Shown in pieces: positions 1 through 8,652 of a stretch of 64,000 nucleotides of DNA; positions within the stretch are counted from its first letter, which is position 1, and each line of letters opens with the position of its first letter. A program made the translations under genes and the position numbers. The notes beneath the pieces are model-generated. The model did not search any database and was not told the DNA's origin. It worked only from the letters and a program-made list of their open reading frames with translations. Source of the DNA: Caballeronia sordidicola (GTDB lineage Bacteria > Pseudomonadota > Gammaproteobacteria > Burkholderiales > Burkholderiaceae); assembly GCF_000729995.1 (NCBI RefSeq), contig NZ_JNFG01000200.1, positions 1 to 64,000 of the forward strand. The letters are read 5' to 3'.

Positions 1-171
1 CGTCCCGAGCGGACCGCCGGTCAGCACATAACCCAAAGCCCCGCCGGCCGCGGCGCCAATACCCGCATGCGCCTGCGTACGGTTCATCGCACACGCCGAA
101 AGCGATGCGATAAACACACCCATTGCCGCCACCCGTGCAACCCGAAAAGCAATTCGCGTGATCTTGTTCAT
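1..171 (-). CDS. Glycine-zipper lipoprotein, N-terminal part only
   Basis: The first 57 codons of a minus-strand gene that runs off the left edge. The start ATG is at 171, about 15 bases after an AAGGA-like ribosome-binding site. The peptide has a basic N-terminus, a hydrophobic stretch and a lipobox (LSAC, Cys about residue 27), so it should be lipid-anchored. After the Cys comes an Ala/Gly-rich run (AGIGAAAGGALGYVLTGGP) with the GxxxG spacing of 2TM glycine-zipper proteins (OsmB/17-kDa antigen type). Exact function cannot be given because the rest is outside the window. Confidence 0.7.
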   Translation of the reverse strand, partial: MNKITRIAFRVARVAAMGVFIASLSACAMNRTQAHAGIGAAAGGALGYVLTGGPLGT

Positions 172-521
172 GATGAAATTGTCCTTTTTATCGTCGATAC
201 CACCCACGCCCCGAACCTTTCAATTTCATTATTTCGAAACGCGAGGCTATCTTAAAATCCTCCCAACAAGGCCGACAATGCGATTTACGTCCCGTTACGC
301 TGGATACAACCCGCACGCAAAACGCCGTGGCCTGGTAACAACCGAGCAACGGCCGCCCGAGGCTCCCGGATGTCGCGGGCGCGCCGCACATCGCGGCGAA
401 ATCCCGGCCCGCGCTGTCCTCCCCCTCTCGCTAAGGTAGAATCGAAAGACCAGACAAGTCTTACCGAACGCAAGCCGCAGGTCTTCAACGCTAGCGCCCT
501 CGTCCGCTCTCTCTTTCTCGC
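172..521. other. Intergenic region between divergent lipoprotein and glnS
   Basis: About 350 bases between divergent genes. The part next to the lipoprotein is AT-richer and probably carries its promoter; the part next to glnS is GC-rich leader. I see no convincing small ORF, hairpin terminator or RNA gene. The longer reading frames here lack ribosome-binding sites and resemble no protein I know. Confidence 0.5.
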
Positions 522-2231
522 ATGAACACCGATCGCAACGACGCCCCGGCGGTAAACAATTTCATCCGCAATATCATTGACGAAGACAATCGCAACGACA
601 AATGGTCGCAGCGGGTCGAAACTCGTTTTCCACCCGAGCCGAACGGCTATCTGCACATCGGTCATGCGAAGAGCATTTGCGTCAATTTCGGCATCGCGCG
701 GGATTACGGCGGCGTCTGCCACCTTCGTTTCGACGACACGAATCCGGAAAAGGAAAGCGTCGAATACGTCGATTCCATCATCGACGCCGTCAAGTGGCTC
801 GGCTTCGAATGGAACAAGGATGGCACCGAACACCTGTACTTCGCCAGCGACTACTACGACAAACTCTACGAATTCGCCGAGCTGCTGATCGAACGCGGCC
901 AGGCTTATGTCGATAGCCAGTCGGCCGAAGAGATGCGCGCGACACGCGGCTCGGCCCAGGAGCCCGGCACGAATTCACCGTTCCGCGACCGCTCGCCGGA
1001 AGAGAACCTGGACCTGTTCCGCCGCATGAAAGCGGGCGAGTTCAAGGAAGGCGAGCACGTGCTGCGCGCGAAGATCGACATGGCGTCGCCAAATTTCAAC
1101 ATGCGCGATCCTGTCATCTACCGGATTCGTTTTGCACATCATTACCGGACCGGCGACACATGGTGCGTCTACCCCATGTACGACTACACGCACTGTGTAT
1201 CGGACGCGCTGGAAAACATCACGCATTCGCTGTGTACGCTCGAGTTTGAAGATCACCGTCCGCTGTACGACTGGTTCCTGAATCAACTCGCCGATGACGG
1301 CAAGTTCACCCGTCCGCTGCCGCAGCAAATCGAGTTCTCCCGCCTAAACCTGACCTACGCCATCACCAGCAAGCGCAAGCTGCTGCAACTGGTAACGGAA
1401 AATCACGTCGACGGCTGGGACGACCCGCGCATGCCGACTATCGTCGGTGTACGGCGCCGGGGTTTCACGCCGGAAAGCATCCGGCTCATGTGCGACCGCG
1501 TGGCAGTGACGAAGGTGGATTCGTGGATCGACATGAGCGTGCTGGAAGGTGCATTGCGCGATGATCTCGACGAAAAGGCGCCGCGTGCAATCGCGGTGCT
1601 GGACCCGCTGAAACTGATCATCGACAACTATCCGGAAGGCACGAGCGAAACGTGCAGCGCGCCGGTTCATCCGCATCATCCAGAGCGCGGCACCCGCGAA
1701 TTTCCGTTTTCGCGGGAATTGTGGATCGAGCGCGAAGACTTCCAGGAAGTACCGAAGAAAGGCTATTTCCGTTTGTTCCCCGGCAACAAGGTGCGACTGA
1801 AGTACGGCTTCGTCGTGGAATGCACGGGCGCGGACAAGGACGAGCACGGCAACATCACGGCCGTGCATTGCACCTATCTCCCCGACAGCAAGTCCGGCAC
1901 TGAAGGCGCAAACGGCTATAAGGTCAAGGGCACCATTCACTGGGTCAGCGCAGAAGGTGCGTATGAAGCCGAAGTACGGATCTACGACCGCCTGTTCAAA
2001 GAACCGCAGCCGGGAGCCGGCGGCGCGGAATTCCTCGATGCACTAAACCCGGACTCGAAGCGCATCGTGCGCGCTTATCTCGAACCGGGCGCACGCCAGG
2101 CAAACGCCGAAGATCGTTACCAGTTCGAACGCCACGGCTATTTCGTCGCCGACCGTATCGATTCGAAACCCGGCATGCCGGTGTTCAATCGCATCGTCAG
2201 CCTGCGCGATAGCTGGTCCAAGCCGGCTTAA
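522..2231 (+). CDS. glnS: Glutaminyl-tRNA synthetase
   Basis: Charges tRNA-Gln with glutamine in the cytosol. The 569-residue product has the class I synthetase layout: a HIGH motif in PEPNGYLHIGHAKS near residue 40, the catalytic Rossmann domain, a KMSKS-equivalent ITSKRKL near residue 285, and the C-terminal beta-barrel anticodon-binding domain. Length is close to the E. coli enzyme (about 554). A short N-terminal extension (MNTDRNDAPAVNNFIRNI) precedes the core, as usual for proteobacterial GlnRS. The ATG at 522 has no strong Shine-Dalgarno, but conserved sequence begins at once, so the start is likely right. It appears monocistronic. Confidence 0.97.
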   Translation: MNTDRNDAPAVNNFIRNIIDEDNRNDKWSQRVETRFPPEPNGYLHIGHAKSICVNFGIARDYGGVCHLRFDDTNPEKESVEYVDSIIDAVKWLGFEWNKDGTEHLYFASDYYDKLYEFAELLIERGQAYVDSQSAEEMRATRGSAQEPGTNSPFRDRSPEENLDLFRRMKAGEFKEGEHVLRAKIDMASPNFNMRDPVIYRIRFAHHYRTGDTWCVYPMYDYTHCVSDALENITHSLCTLEFEDHRPLYDWFLNQLADDGKFTRPLPQQIEFSRLNLTYAITSKRKLLQLVTENHVDGWDDPRMPTIVGVRRRGFTPESIRLMCDRVAVTKVDSWIDMSVLEGALRDDLDEKAPRAIAVLDPLKLIIDNYPEGTSETCSAPVHPHHPERGTREFPFSRELWIEREDFQEVPKKGYFRLFPGNKVRLKYGFVVECTGADKDEHGNITAVHCTYLPDSKSGTEGANGYKVKGTIHWVSAEGAYEAEVRIYDRLFKEPQPGAGGAEFLDALNPDSKRIVRAYLEPGARQANAEDRYQFERHGYFVADRIDSKPGMPVFNRIVSLRDSWSKPA

Positions 2232-2269
2232 AACCATCGGCGCGTCCCGACGGACGCTCGCACATTGTT

Positions 2270-3217
2270 GTGGGGGATGCTTTGCAACGCACCTTGCCAA
2301 GGCCGTTCGTCCGCGCGTTGCACGTGTCGTGCGCGCTTGCGCCGCTGTTCGCGGCGCAAGCGGCTTTCGCAAGCACGGTCGACCTGTCCTCGCCTACGTT
2401 ACGGAAGATCGCCGAGAACAACACCATTATCCTCGGCGTGCGTGAGTCGTCGGTCCCCTTCTCCTATCTCGACGCGAACGGGCAGCCCATCGGCTATTCA
2501 CAGGCCATTGCGCTCAAGATAGTCGATGAAGTCCGGCTCCGTTTGCAAACACCCCGGCTTGCCGTGAGCACGGTGGTCGTCACATCGTCGACCCGGTTGT
2601 CGTATTTGGTGAATCACCAAATCGACCTGGAGTGCGGGTCGACCTCTCATATTCGTGACCGCGAGCAATGGGTCTCGTTCTCGAACAGCTTCTTTGTTTA
2701 CGGCGTCCGGATGGTGGTGAAGCGTAAGTCCGGCATCCGCAACTACGCCGACCTCGCCGGCAAGACGGTATCGACTACAGCGGGAACCTCCGATGAACAG
2801 CTACTGCGGGAACTGTCGCTGAACCGGAAACTGAATCTGCGAATCATCAGCGCGAAAGACCATGCAGAAGCTTTCGATGCAGTGAAAACCGGCCGCGCCG
2901 TGGCCTTCGTGATGGATGATCCGTTGCTATACGGAAAGATAGCTCAAGAAGGTCCGGCTCAAAACGAGTACATGGTCACCGGCGAATCGCTCGCGCGCGA
3001 GCCCTACGCATGCATCATGCGCAAGGGTGACCCGGTCTTCAAGAAACTGGCCGATGACGTGATTGCCGGCATGCAGCGCTCAGGCGAAGCCGAAAGTCTC
3101 TACAACCGGTGGTTCATGCAGGCCATTCCCCCCGACAACATCAACTTGCGATTCCCTTTGTCGCCGGAAATGAAAGCGCTGTTCGCCAATCCGAACGATC
3201 AAGGCTCCGATAACTAG
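2270..3217 (+). CDS. Amino acid ABC transporter periplasmic binding protein (GltI-like)
   Basis: A 315-residue periplasmic solute-binding protein of the family-3 type, closest in layout to the glutamate/aspartate binding protein GltI. The N-terminus is basic then hydrophobic and ends in AQAAFAS, a signal peptide cut near residue 35. The mature part has the family pattern: ILGVRESSVPFSYLD near the start, then the type 3 domain with SFFVYGVRMVVKR and DLAGKTVSTTAGT. The start is GTG at 2270; the first in-frame ATG lies well inside the protein. It begins 38 bases after glnS. No permease or ATPase gene is nearby, so it is an orphan whose partners must lie elsewhere. Substrate is inferred from family resemblance only. 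Confidence 0.85.
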   Translation: MGDALQRTLPRPFVRALHVSCALAPLFAAQAAFASTVDLSSPTLRKIAENNTIILGVRESSVPFSYLDANGQPIGYSQAIALKIVDEVRLRLQTPRLAVSTVVVTSSTRLSYLVNHQIDLECGSTSHIRDREQWVSFSNSFFVYGVRMVVKRKSGIRNYADLAGKTVSTTAGTSDEQLLRELSLNRKLNLRIISAKDHAEAFDAVKTGRAVAFVMDDPLLYGKIAQEGPAQNEYMVTGESLAREPYACIMRKGDPVFKKLADDVIAGMQRSGEAESLYNRWFMQAIPPDNINLRFPLSPEMKALFANPNDQGSDN

Positions 3218-3237
3218 CAGCAGCCAAGCCTTCCGGC

Positions 3238-3690
3238 TCAGGCGAGCGTCTGGTGCAGTTCAGTCAGCGACAGCGTGGTCTGAAACAAGCGCGCGAGGCT
3301 GCGGCTTGCGAACTGATCGACATCGGCCGGTGTCACCCACCTGTACGCATCCATTTCGGGAATCATCGTACCGTCCCGGCGACGCGGAAAATACGATTCG
3401 CAGACGCACTCTTCAAGCTTCACTTCGTTGACGGTCACTCGCACCGCGAACAGATGCAGGTCCTTGTCGCGGCGATATACAAACCGACCCAGATCCTTCA
3501 ACCGCTCCGCTTTCAGCACTATCCCCGTCTCTTCCACAAGTTCCCGCAACGCCGCTTCCACGGGTTGTTCGTCCGCTTCACCCTGGCCTTTCGGGATATC
3601 CCAGTGCGACGTCTCGGTCGCGTGACATAACAACACCTCCCCTTTCGTGTTAAGGATCACGACACCGCACGAAACCGTCCGGTCAGCCAT
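3238..3690 (-). CDS. NUDIX hydrolase
   Basis: A 150-residue single-domain NUDIX hydrolase. The NUDIX box is complete (G-x5-E-x7-RELVEETGI, about residues 36-58), so the metal-binding glutamates are in place. Family members cleave nucleoside diphosphates linked to another group. The PKGQGEADE lead-in resembles diadenosine polyphosphate and RNA 5'-end pyrophosphohydrolases, but the true substrate cannot be read from sequence. It converges on the upstream binding-protein gene with only 20 bases between stops, and no hairpin terminator is visible there. ATG at 3690 begins conserved sequence directly. Confidence 0.9.
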   Translation of the reverse strand: MADRTVSCGVVILNTKGEVLLCHATETSHWDIPKGQGEADEQPVEAALRELVEETGIVLKAERLKDLGRFVYRRDKDLHLFAVRVTVNEVKLEECVCESYFPRRRDGTMIPEMDAYRWVTPADVDQFASRSLARLFQTTLSLTELHQTLA

Positions 3691-3752
3691 TTAAGCGGCC
3701 TTCCGGATTCGCGATACCGCGTGACGGGAAACTTCAGGCTGGCTAAAACAGG

Positions 3753-4160
3753 TCACTGTTTCAACAATGCCCATTTACCGCCGTCCGGCTTGCAGACGAT
3801 GGGAGCCCAGGTCTGCGTCTGGCCCTTGGCGTGAGCCACCATGGTGAGCTTGCGGCACGTACGGTCGGCGTCCTTTTTCGTATCCGAGGGCGTGATCGTG
3901 CCGTTGATGGCAACCGAATTCCCCGCGCCTTCGTTGTTCCAGTCGAGCGACTCGCCGTCCTGCTTGGTGTCGAGCGCCGAGTGCGCCGCCTGGTTGAGCG
4001 CCTGCAAGTCACGCTGCTTCATGTAGGTAATCGGCGTGTTATTGAGAAACCCGAGGTTGGCCGCGTGTGCCGCGCCGCTGGCAAGCACAACACAACCTGC
4101 TATCAGTTGCACCGCGAGTCGCACGGAGACGCGCTTGAGCGCGCGATATGGGTATGACAT
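3753..4160 (-). CDS. Secreted RT0821/Lpp0805-type surface-antigen-domain protein
   Basis: A 135-residue exported protein. I start it at the ATG at 4160 because GAGGGAGAAAG lies just upstream; the 27 extra upstream codons read through a short repeat. A signal peptide (VRLAVQLIAGCVVLASGAAHA) is cut near residue 33. The mature part resembles the C-terminal half of 17-kDa surface antigens (RT0821/Lpp0805 family): NTPITYMKQRDLQALNQA, GESLDWNNEGAG, then CRKLTMVAHAKG and WAPIVCKPDGGKW. Its two cysteines could form a disulphide. Function is unknown; an outer-membrane or envelope role is inferred from family and export. Confidence 0.75.
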   Translation of the reverse strand: MSYPYRALKRVSVRLAVQLIAGCVVLASGAAHAANLGFLNNTPITYMKQRDLQALNQAAHSALDTKQDGESLDWNNEGAGNSVAINGTITPSDTKKDADRTCRKLTMVAHAKGQTQTWAPIVCKPDGGKWALLKQ

Positions 4161-4174
4161 GAAACTTTCTCCCT

Positions 4175-4198
4175 CGTTGGTATTGACGTTGGTATTGA
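4175..4198. repeat. Two tandem 12-bp repeats beside a ribosome-binding site
   Basis: CGTTGGTATTGA occurs twice back to back, followed by diverged copies (GATATTGGATATTGA). The array sits just upstream of the Shine-Dalgarno of the minus-strand surface-antigen gene, in an AT-rich leader. The rest of the 299-base gap up to 4459 shows nothing else I recognise. Confidence 0.7.
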
Positions 4199-4459
4199 TA
4201 TTGGATATTGAATTTCGACCATTGCCATCATCGCGTTTCAAAAAAGTCAGAAACGCTCAGGATCAGCGGATAAATCACGATCATTTGGCGTCGAGGATAG
4301 CATGAGGACATAAGGACTTTGCAAGCGTCCCACGTCCGCCGAACGGCCATGTGCTCTGATTTTCAGCGCAATCCAGGACTATCTCAGAAGTGTCCGATAG
4401 AGGCATTGGAGACGGAAAACTAAGATCGAAAGCTTGTCGACTACGCTTCGATTCCGATC

Positions 4460-4744
4460 ATGGACACCCTTCTCGCTGCCGCCCAGGCGCCCACGTTTTC
4501 CGAGTGGCTGTGCATCGCCATTATCGCGTGTGCGGTCACGATGCCCAAAGGACTCATAGCGATGGACCGGATGCTGGCCAGACGGCCTGAGCGGTCCGAA
4601 TGGTCGGCCTGCTCCTATGTTCCCGACCCGCGCGGCGCCACGCAGCCGTCAATCTGGCCGCGCGTGATGACCGCCATAGGCGGCGCGTTCTGGATCGGCG
4701 CGTTGCTCACGCTGGTGTTTTTATGCCGGCAACTCGCGCCATAA
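4460..4744 (+). CDS. Small two-helix membrane protein, hypothetical
   Basis: A 94-residue protein with two hydrophobic segments: about residues 15-30 (EWLCIAIIACAVTMPKGL) and 72-90 (IGGAFWIGALLTLVFLCRQL). A polar loop with several charged residues joins them, suggesting an inner-membrane hairpin. No family is recognised. The start at 4460 has no clear Shine-Dalgarno. The gene is supported by lack of overlap with any other gene and by a strong intrinsic terminator 25 bases after its stop. Function unknown. Confidence 0.6.
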   Translation: MDTLLAAAQAPTFSEWLCIAIIACAVTMPKGLIAMDRMLARRPERSEWSACSYVPDPRGATQPSIWPRVMTAIGGAFWIGALLTLVFLCRQLAP

Positions 4745-4768
4745 ACTTGTCGCAACCCGGCATGAACC

Positions 4769-4795
4769 AAGGGCAGCTTCGGCTGCCCTTTTTTA
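4769..4795 (+). terminator. Rho-independent terminator after the small membrane protein gene
   Basis: GGGCAGC-TTC-GGCTGCCC stem followed by six T. It closes the small membrane protein gene and insulates the sulfonate-binding-protein gene. Confidence 0.85.
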
Positions 4796-4918
4796 TCGTC
4801 GAATATTTCAGGATGTCCGTTTCGCGTATTCCGTCATTAGCTTCGAAGCATCGATTATTCGACGCGCAAACCCATCGCCGCTATGGTCAGCACTATCTCT
4901 TCTCGCGCGGAAATCGTC

Positions 4919-5905
4919 ATGAAAAAACTGGGCTTGTCGTTGTCGTTATCAGGGTTGTGGTTTGCTGCTGCGTTCGCTTTGTTGCCGCTGTCGGCTTCGG
5001 CACAAGATGCGGCGAGTGCGCCCGCGAAGCAATTGCGGATCGGTTTTCAGAAGGCCGGTTTGCTTGCCGTGCTCAAGGCTCAGGGTTCGCTCGAACAGAA
5101 GCTCAAGCCGCTCGGCTACACGGTCAGCTGGTATGAGTTTCCCGCCGGGCCGCAACTGCTCGAGGCGCTCAATACAAGCAACATCGATTTCGGTTATACC
5201 GGCGCACCGCCTCCCATTTTCGCGCAGGCTGCCGGCGTGAATTTCGTGTATGTCGGCGCCGAGCCGGGAGGGGAAACCAACGAGGCGCTGTTCGTCAAAC
5301 CCAATTCGCCAATTCATTCGCTGGCCGAGTTAAAAGGCCGGCGCATCGCGTTGCAAAAGGGATCAAGTTCGAACTTCCTGCTGCTTGCGGTGCTGCAGAA
5401 AGCAGGCTTGAAACTCGACGATATCCAACCGGTTTATCTCGCGCCCGCGGACGCCCGCGCGGCCTTCGAAAACGGCGATGTCGATGCATGGATCGTCTGG
5501 GACCCGTATTACGCCGCCGCGCAGAAGGCGCTGACGGTGCGCACGCTAGCGGACTACACAGGGTTGCCGAAGCCGTTCAATTTCTATGAGGCCACGCGCA
5601 GTTTCGCCACCCAAAACCCACAAGCGGTGCGTGCCGTGATCGATCAGTTGCGGACAACCGGCGCGTGGGTCACGCAGCACCCCGCGGACACGGCGGCGTT
5701 GCTTGCGCCGAAAATCGGGCTTGATGCTGGGCTTGTGGAAACGTGGGTACGCCGGGTGCCGTATGGCGCTACACCGATCGACGAGAAGATTGTCACGACC
5801 CAACAAAACGTTGCCGATCTGTTCTATCGCGCGAAGCTGATTCCGAAGGCGGTGACGGTGAAGGACAACGTGTGGCGGGACCAGGATGCGCTGACAGCGC
5901 GCTAG
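4919..5905 (+). CDS. ssuA: Aliphatic sulfonate ABC transporter substrate-binding protein (SsuA-like)
   Basis: A 328-residue periplasmic binding protein of the SsuA/TauA family, which captures alkanesulfonates as a sulfur source. I use the ATG at 4919 (MKKLGLSLS...) rather than one 12 codons upstream because it gives a normal signal peptide ending ALLPLSASAQ. Family features include LRIGFQKAGLLAVLKAQGSL, YEFPAGPQLLEALN, FGYTGAPPPIFAQAAG, GSSSNFLLLAVLQKAGL and DAWIVWDPYYAAA. No ssuD monooxygenase, permease or ATPase lies in the window, so it is an orphan copy. Substrate assignment is by family. Confidence 0.85.
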   Translation: MKKLGLSLSLSGLWFAAAFALLPLSASAQDAASAPAKQLRIGFQKAGLLAVLKAQGSLEQKLKPLGYTVSWYEFPAGPQLLEALNTSNIDFGYTGAPPPIFAQAAGVNFVYVGAEPGGETNEALFVKPNSPIHSLAELKGRRIALQKGSSSNFLLLAVLQKAGLKLDDIQPVYLAPADARAAFENGDVDAWIVWDPYYAAAQKALTVRTLADYTGLPKPFNFYEATRSFATQNPQAVRAVIDQLRTTGAWVTQHPADTAALLAPKIGLDAGLVETWVRRVPYGATPIDEKIVTTQQNVADLFYRAKLIPKAVTVKDNVWRDQDALTAR

Positions 5906-5990
5906 AGATAACGTTTGATCGCGTGCGTATCCCTGCTCAGCATCATGCTCAGGTTTCGCACGCTCAAGCGTTGAGATGAACCCGAGGTTC

Positions 5991-6067
5991 TGGTACGGCA
6001 GGAGGGACTCGAACCCCCGCCCCTCGGCTTAGAAGGCCGATGCTCTATCCAGCTGAGCTACTGCCGC
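5991..6067 (-). tRNA. tRNA-Arg (anticodon TCT)
   Basis: On the minus strand the cloverleaf begins GCGGCAG, pairs with CTGCCGT at the 3' side, and has an encoded CCA. The anticodon loop CTTCTAA gives TCT (reads AGA). The T-arm contains GTTCGAGTC. 77 nt with no irregularity. Confidence 0.97.
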
Positions 6068-6154
6068 GTTGCAGATGATCCGGGATTTTACCTCATCGAA
6101 AGGATGCGAGGCCTCATTCCGAGACCTCGCCCATCCGAATGCAGTCCAAATCCC

Positions 6155-6985
6155 TTAAACCGGTTGAGGATGCAGCATGAACCAGCCAAGACAGAACGCG
6201 CCCGCGACCACGCAATACAAGCCGAATGCCGCCAGCCGGCCGCGGCCTTCGAAGTAACGCATCAGGAAACGCACGCTCAAGTACGCCGCAATTCCCGTCA
6301 GCACGCCGCCGAGAAGAGCATCGAAGAGTTGATCCGGTGCGTGGAACAGCTTCGGCAATTCAAGCACGCCAGCCGCGAAGATGATGGGCGTGCCCAGCAA
6401 GAACGAAAACTCCGCCGCTTTCTCCGAACTCATCCCGGCGCCGACGCCCGCGATAATCGTCAGCCCGCTGCGCGAAAAGCCTGGAATCAGCGCGCCGATC
6501 TGAGCGAGGCCCACGAGGAACGCTTGCTTGAACGTGAGGTCTTCGGGCGCACGCTCGGCACGCGCGCGCGTCAGCCGGTCGCCAAGCCACAGCAGTACCC
6601 CGTTCACCATTAGCGCAGCCGCGACGATCCGAAGATCGTGGAACAGCGCTTCGAGCCGCTTTTCAAGCACCAGCCCGACGATGCCCGTCGGAATCGTGCC
6701 GATGATCAGCGCCCACATCATGTGGCCATCAGCGTTTTTGCGGCCGCTGATCGATCCAATAAACCCCTTGATCAGCGCAATCCAGCGCTTGCGGAAGTAC
6801 CACAGCAGCGCGAGCGCCGTACCCAGATGCAACGCGACCAGGAACGGCAACAACTGCGGCGCGTGTTTATCGATGTGCATCCCGATCAGGCCGGGCACCA
6901 AAAGCGTATGTCCAAGACTGCTGACCGGGAACAATTCAGTCACACCCTGGAGTACGCTCAGAAAAATCAGAAACCACAAAGTCAC
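6155..6985 (-). CDS. uppP: Undecaprenyl-diphosphatase (BacA/UppP)
   Basis: Dephosphorylates undecaprenyl diphosphate, recycling the lipid carrier for peptidoglycan and polysaccharide synthesis; an inner-membrane enzyme. The 276-residue form begins at GTG 6985, preceded by AGAGGA 9 bases upstream. Both family signatures are present: QGVTELFPVSSLGH (residues about 13-26) and LIPGFSRSG, which carry the catalytic glutamate, serine and arginine residues. About eight hydrophobic helices. The frame stays open for 39 more codons upstream, but that stretch adds an extra helix not typical of BacA, so I reject it. It faces tRNA-Arg. Confidence 0.93.
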   Translation of the reverse strand: MTLWFLIFLSVLQGVTELFPVSSLGHTLLVPGLIGMHIDKHAPQLLPFLVALHLGTALALLWYFRKRWIALIKGFIGSISGRKNADGHMMWALIIGTIPTGIVGLVLEKRLEALFHDLRIVAAALMVNGVLLWLGDRLTRARAERAPEDLTFKQAFLVGLAQIGALIPGFSRSGLTIIAGVGAGMSSEKAAEFSFLLGTPIIFAAGVLELPKLFHAPDQLFDALLGGVLTGIAAYLSVRFLMRYFEGRGRLAAFGLYCVVAGAFCLGWFMLHPQPV

Positions 6986-7158
6986 GCGTCGATCCTCTTT
7001 CGTTATTAGCGACAGGCACATAGCCGCGGCGGTGCAGCATATGGCCAAGCAAACCGGGCCGATTATGCCGCTCACTAAAAGCAGCGCCAAGCCTTTGCGC
7101 AATGCCTTTCGTTATCGAAAGCTAATTGTTTGGATAATCGAATATAAAAGTAATAATA

Positions 7159-7189
7159 AAAAAAGCCCGTTGTAAGAACGGGCTTTTTT
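7159..7189 (-). terminator. Strong terminator after the 28-codon gene
   Basis: AAAAAAGCCCGTT-loop-AACGGGCTTTTTT works in either direction. On the minus strand it lies 20 bases after the stop of the tiny membrane-peptide gene. No plus-strand gene ends here. Confidence 0.85.
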
Positions 7190-7209
7190 GTGATTGCGTC
7201 ACACCGGCG

Positions 7210-7296
7210 TCACGGTCGCAGCTTGTACAAAAACAGCAGCGTGCCGGCGCCAAACGTGCCAAAAATGAACACTCCAAACATCATCGCCAGATCCAT
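7210..7296 (-). CDS. 28-residue single-helix membrane peptide
   Basis: A very short gene. ATG at 7296 follows GAGGA with good spacing (ACGAGGATGAT-ATG). The product begins MDLAMMFGVFIFGTFGAG and continues TLLFLYKLRP: one hydrophobic helix with a basic tail, the layout of small accessory subunits or regulators of membrane complexes (CydX and KdpF are examples of the type, not matches). A strong terminator follows the stop. The frame is also open upstream to 7527, but that extension is polar, lacks a ribosome-binding site and looks non-coding. Function unknown. Confidence 0.6.
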   Translation of the reverse strand: MDLAMMFGVFIFGTFGAGTLLFLYKLRP

Positions 7297-7563
7297 ATCA
7301 TCCTCGTCGTTCGGGCAGGACCCGTTGATCTGTGAGAGATCGCCAAGGTCGAAAGATGTTTCATCCGCGTTACATCGTGCTTGCATTATCGAGCCAATGA
7401 AACCAGCTGTGTCAGTCGCAATTTCCCCAAAAGGGTTTCCCCGTAGAATTGAGCCGCCCGTTGCCTCATGCCATCTGCACCAAACCGTTTGCTCATTGCC
7501 CGTTCGAACACTTGTTTGAACCCGCACCCGCAGTTCGAACCCTTACTCAAGGAGACCACCGAC

Positions 7564-8469
7564 ATGTTCCCCCAGCCTGAAGACATCCTGGAAATCACGT
7601 TCGATGACGCCGCTCTCGACATCGCGCCGCGCGCGGGCGGACGGTTGATGACGTGGCGCGTCGGTGGCGAGCCCGTTATTTTCTGGCCGGACGCGCCCGA
7701 CTGGTCCAACTTCGTCAAGATTCGCGGCGGCAATCCGTTGTTGTTTCCGTTTCTCGGCCGCCATTTCGTTGATGGCGAGATCGGCAAATGGCGAGATCAG
7801 GAAGGCGTCGTGCACGAACTCCCCATGCACGGTTTCGCGCGCAACCTGCCGTTCGAATATCGCAAGGACGCGGATGGCCATGGCGTGCGAATGACGCTCG
7901 TGGACGATGATTTCACGCGCCAGGGTTATCCGTTCGCGTTTCGTTTCGAGGCGGCATACAGGCTCGTCGATGCAGTGACGCTCGATGTCGAGCTGACCAC
8001 GTCAAACCCCGGTGAAGTGCCGCTGCCCTACTACTCGGGCCATCATTTCTACTTCGCCCTGCCGCACGACCAGCGCGGCATCAGCAGCCTGGAACTGCCA
8101 CGCACTGAAACCCGCCGGCAACTCGATGACGGCTCGATCACCGACCCAGAAGCGGGCGCAGCGCGCTACGCGCTGGACGACGTCAACATCCTGGACCGTT
8201 TTCATTGCTTTACCGGCCCCGCCGACAACCCCGTCCGCCTCGTCACGCCCGGTTTGAAACGCGCGGTGCATTTCGACCTGCAGCGGCCCGACTCAGTACC
8301 CTGGTACGCCGTGACGACCTGGACTCTCGAGCCCACATCGGATTTCTACTGTATCGAGCCTTGGGTCGGACTTCCCGATGCCATTCACAACGGCCAAGGA
8401 CTGCGCTGGCTCGCGCCGGGAAAGACCGAAACGGCAGCACTGCGGCTGAGCGTTTCACCGGCTGCGTGA
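7564..8469 (+). CDS. Aldose 1-epimerase family protein
   Basis: A 301-residue cytosolic protein of the galactose-mutarotase fold, which interconverts sugar anomers. ATG at 7564 follows AAGGAGA; upstream codons in frame are not conserved-looking. Sequence features include LEITFDDAALDIAPRAGG, FVKIRGGNPLLFPF, HELPMHGFARNLPF, YYSGHHFYFALP (with the histidine expected near the active site) and a late CIEPWVGLPDAIHNG supplying the usual glutamate. It stands alone, without sugar genes beside it, so the sugar is unknown. A phosphorylated-sugar mutarotase (YeaD type) is an alternative. Confidence 0.85.
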   Translation: MFPQPEDILEITFDDAALDIAPRAGGRLMTWRVGGEPVIFWPDAPDWSNFVKIRGGNPLLFPFLGRHFVDGEIGKWRDQEGVVHELPMHGFARNLPFEYRKDADGHGVRMTLVDDDFTRQGYPFAFRFEAAYRLVDAVTLDVELTTSNPGEVPLPYYSGHHFYFALPHDQRGISSLELPRTETRRQLDDGSITDPEAGAARYALDDVNILDRFHCFTGPADNPVRLVTPGLKRAVHFDLQRPDSVPWYAVTTWTLEPTSDFYCIEPWVGLPDAIHNGQGLRWLAPGKTETAALRLSVSPAA

Positions 8470-8652
8470 AAAATACGGAAGGACACGGAAGGAAAGAACA
8501 CGCGGGATAACGAGCGGCAACCATGGGCCAGGTAGGCCGCTTCTGAGGGCAGCGACGCCGGGACGGTAAAATCGGACATTTCGCCGATGCGCGTCCTGGT
8601 TTGTTTGCCGCAGCGTTTTCGGGTTTGTGCGGCGCTTTGCGAGGTTTTGAGT

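Noticed and set aside
4883..4918. Upstream alternative start for the sulfonate-binding protein
   Set aside because: Would put 12 polar residues ahead of a normal signal peptide and has no better ribosome-binding site.
6986..7102. 39-codon upstream extension of uppP
   Set aside because: Adds a hydrophobic segment not found in BacA proteins; GTG at 6985 has a good ribosome-binding site and starts at the family's usual place.
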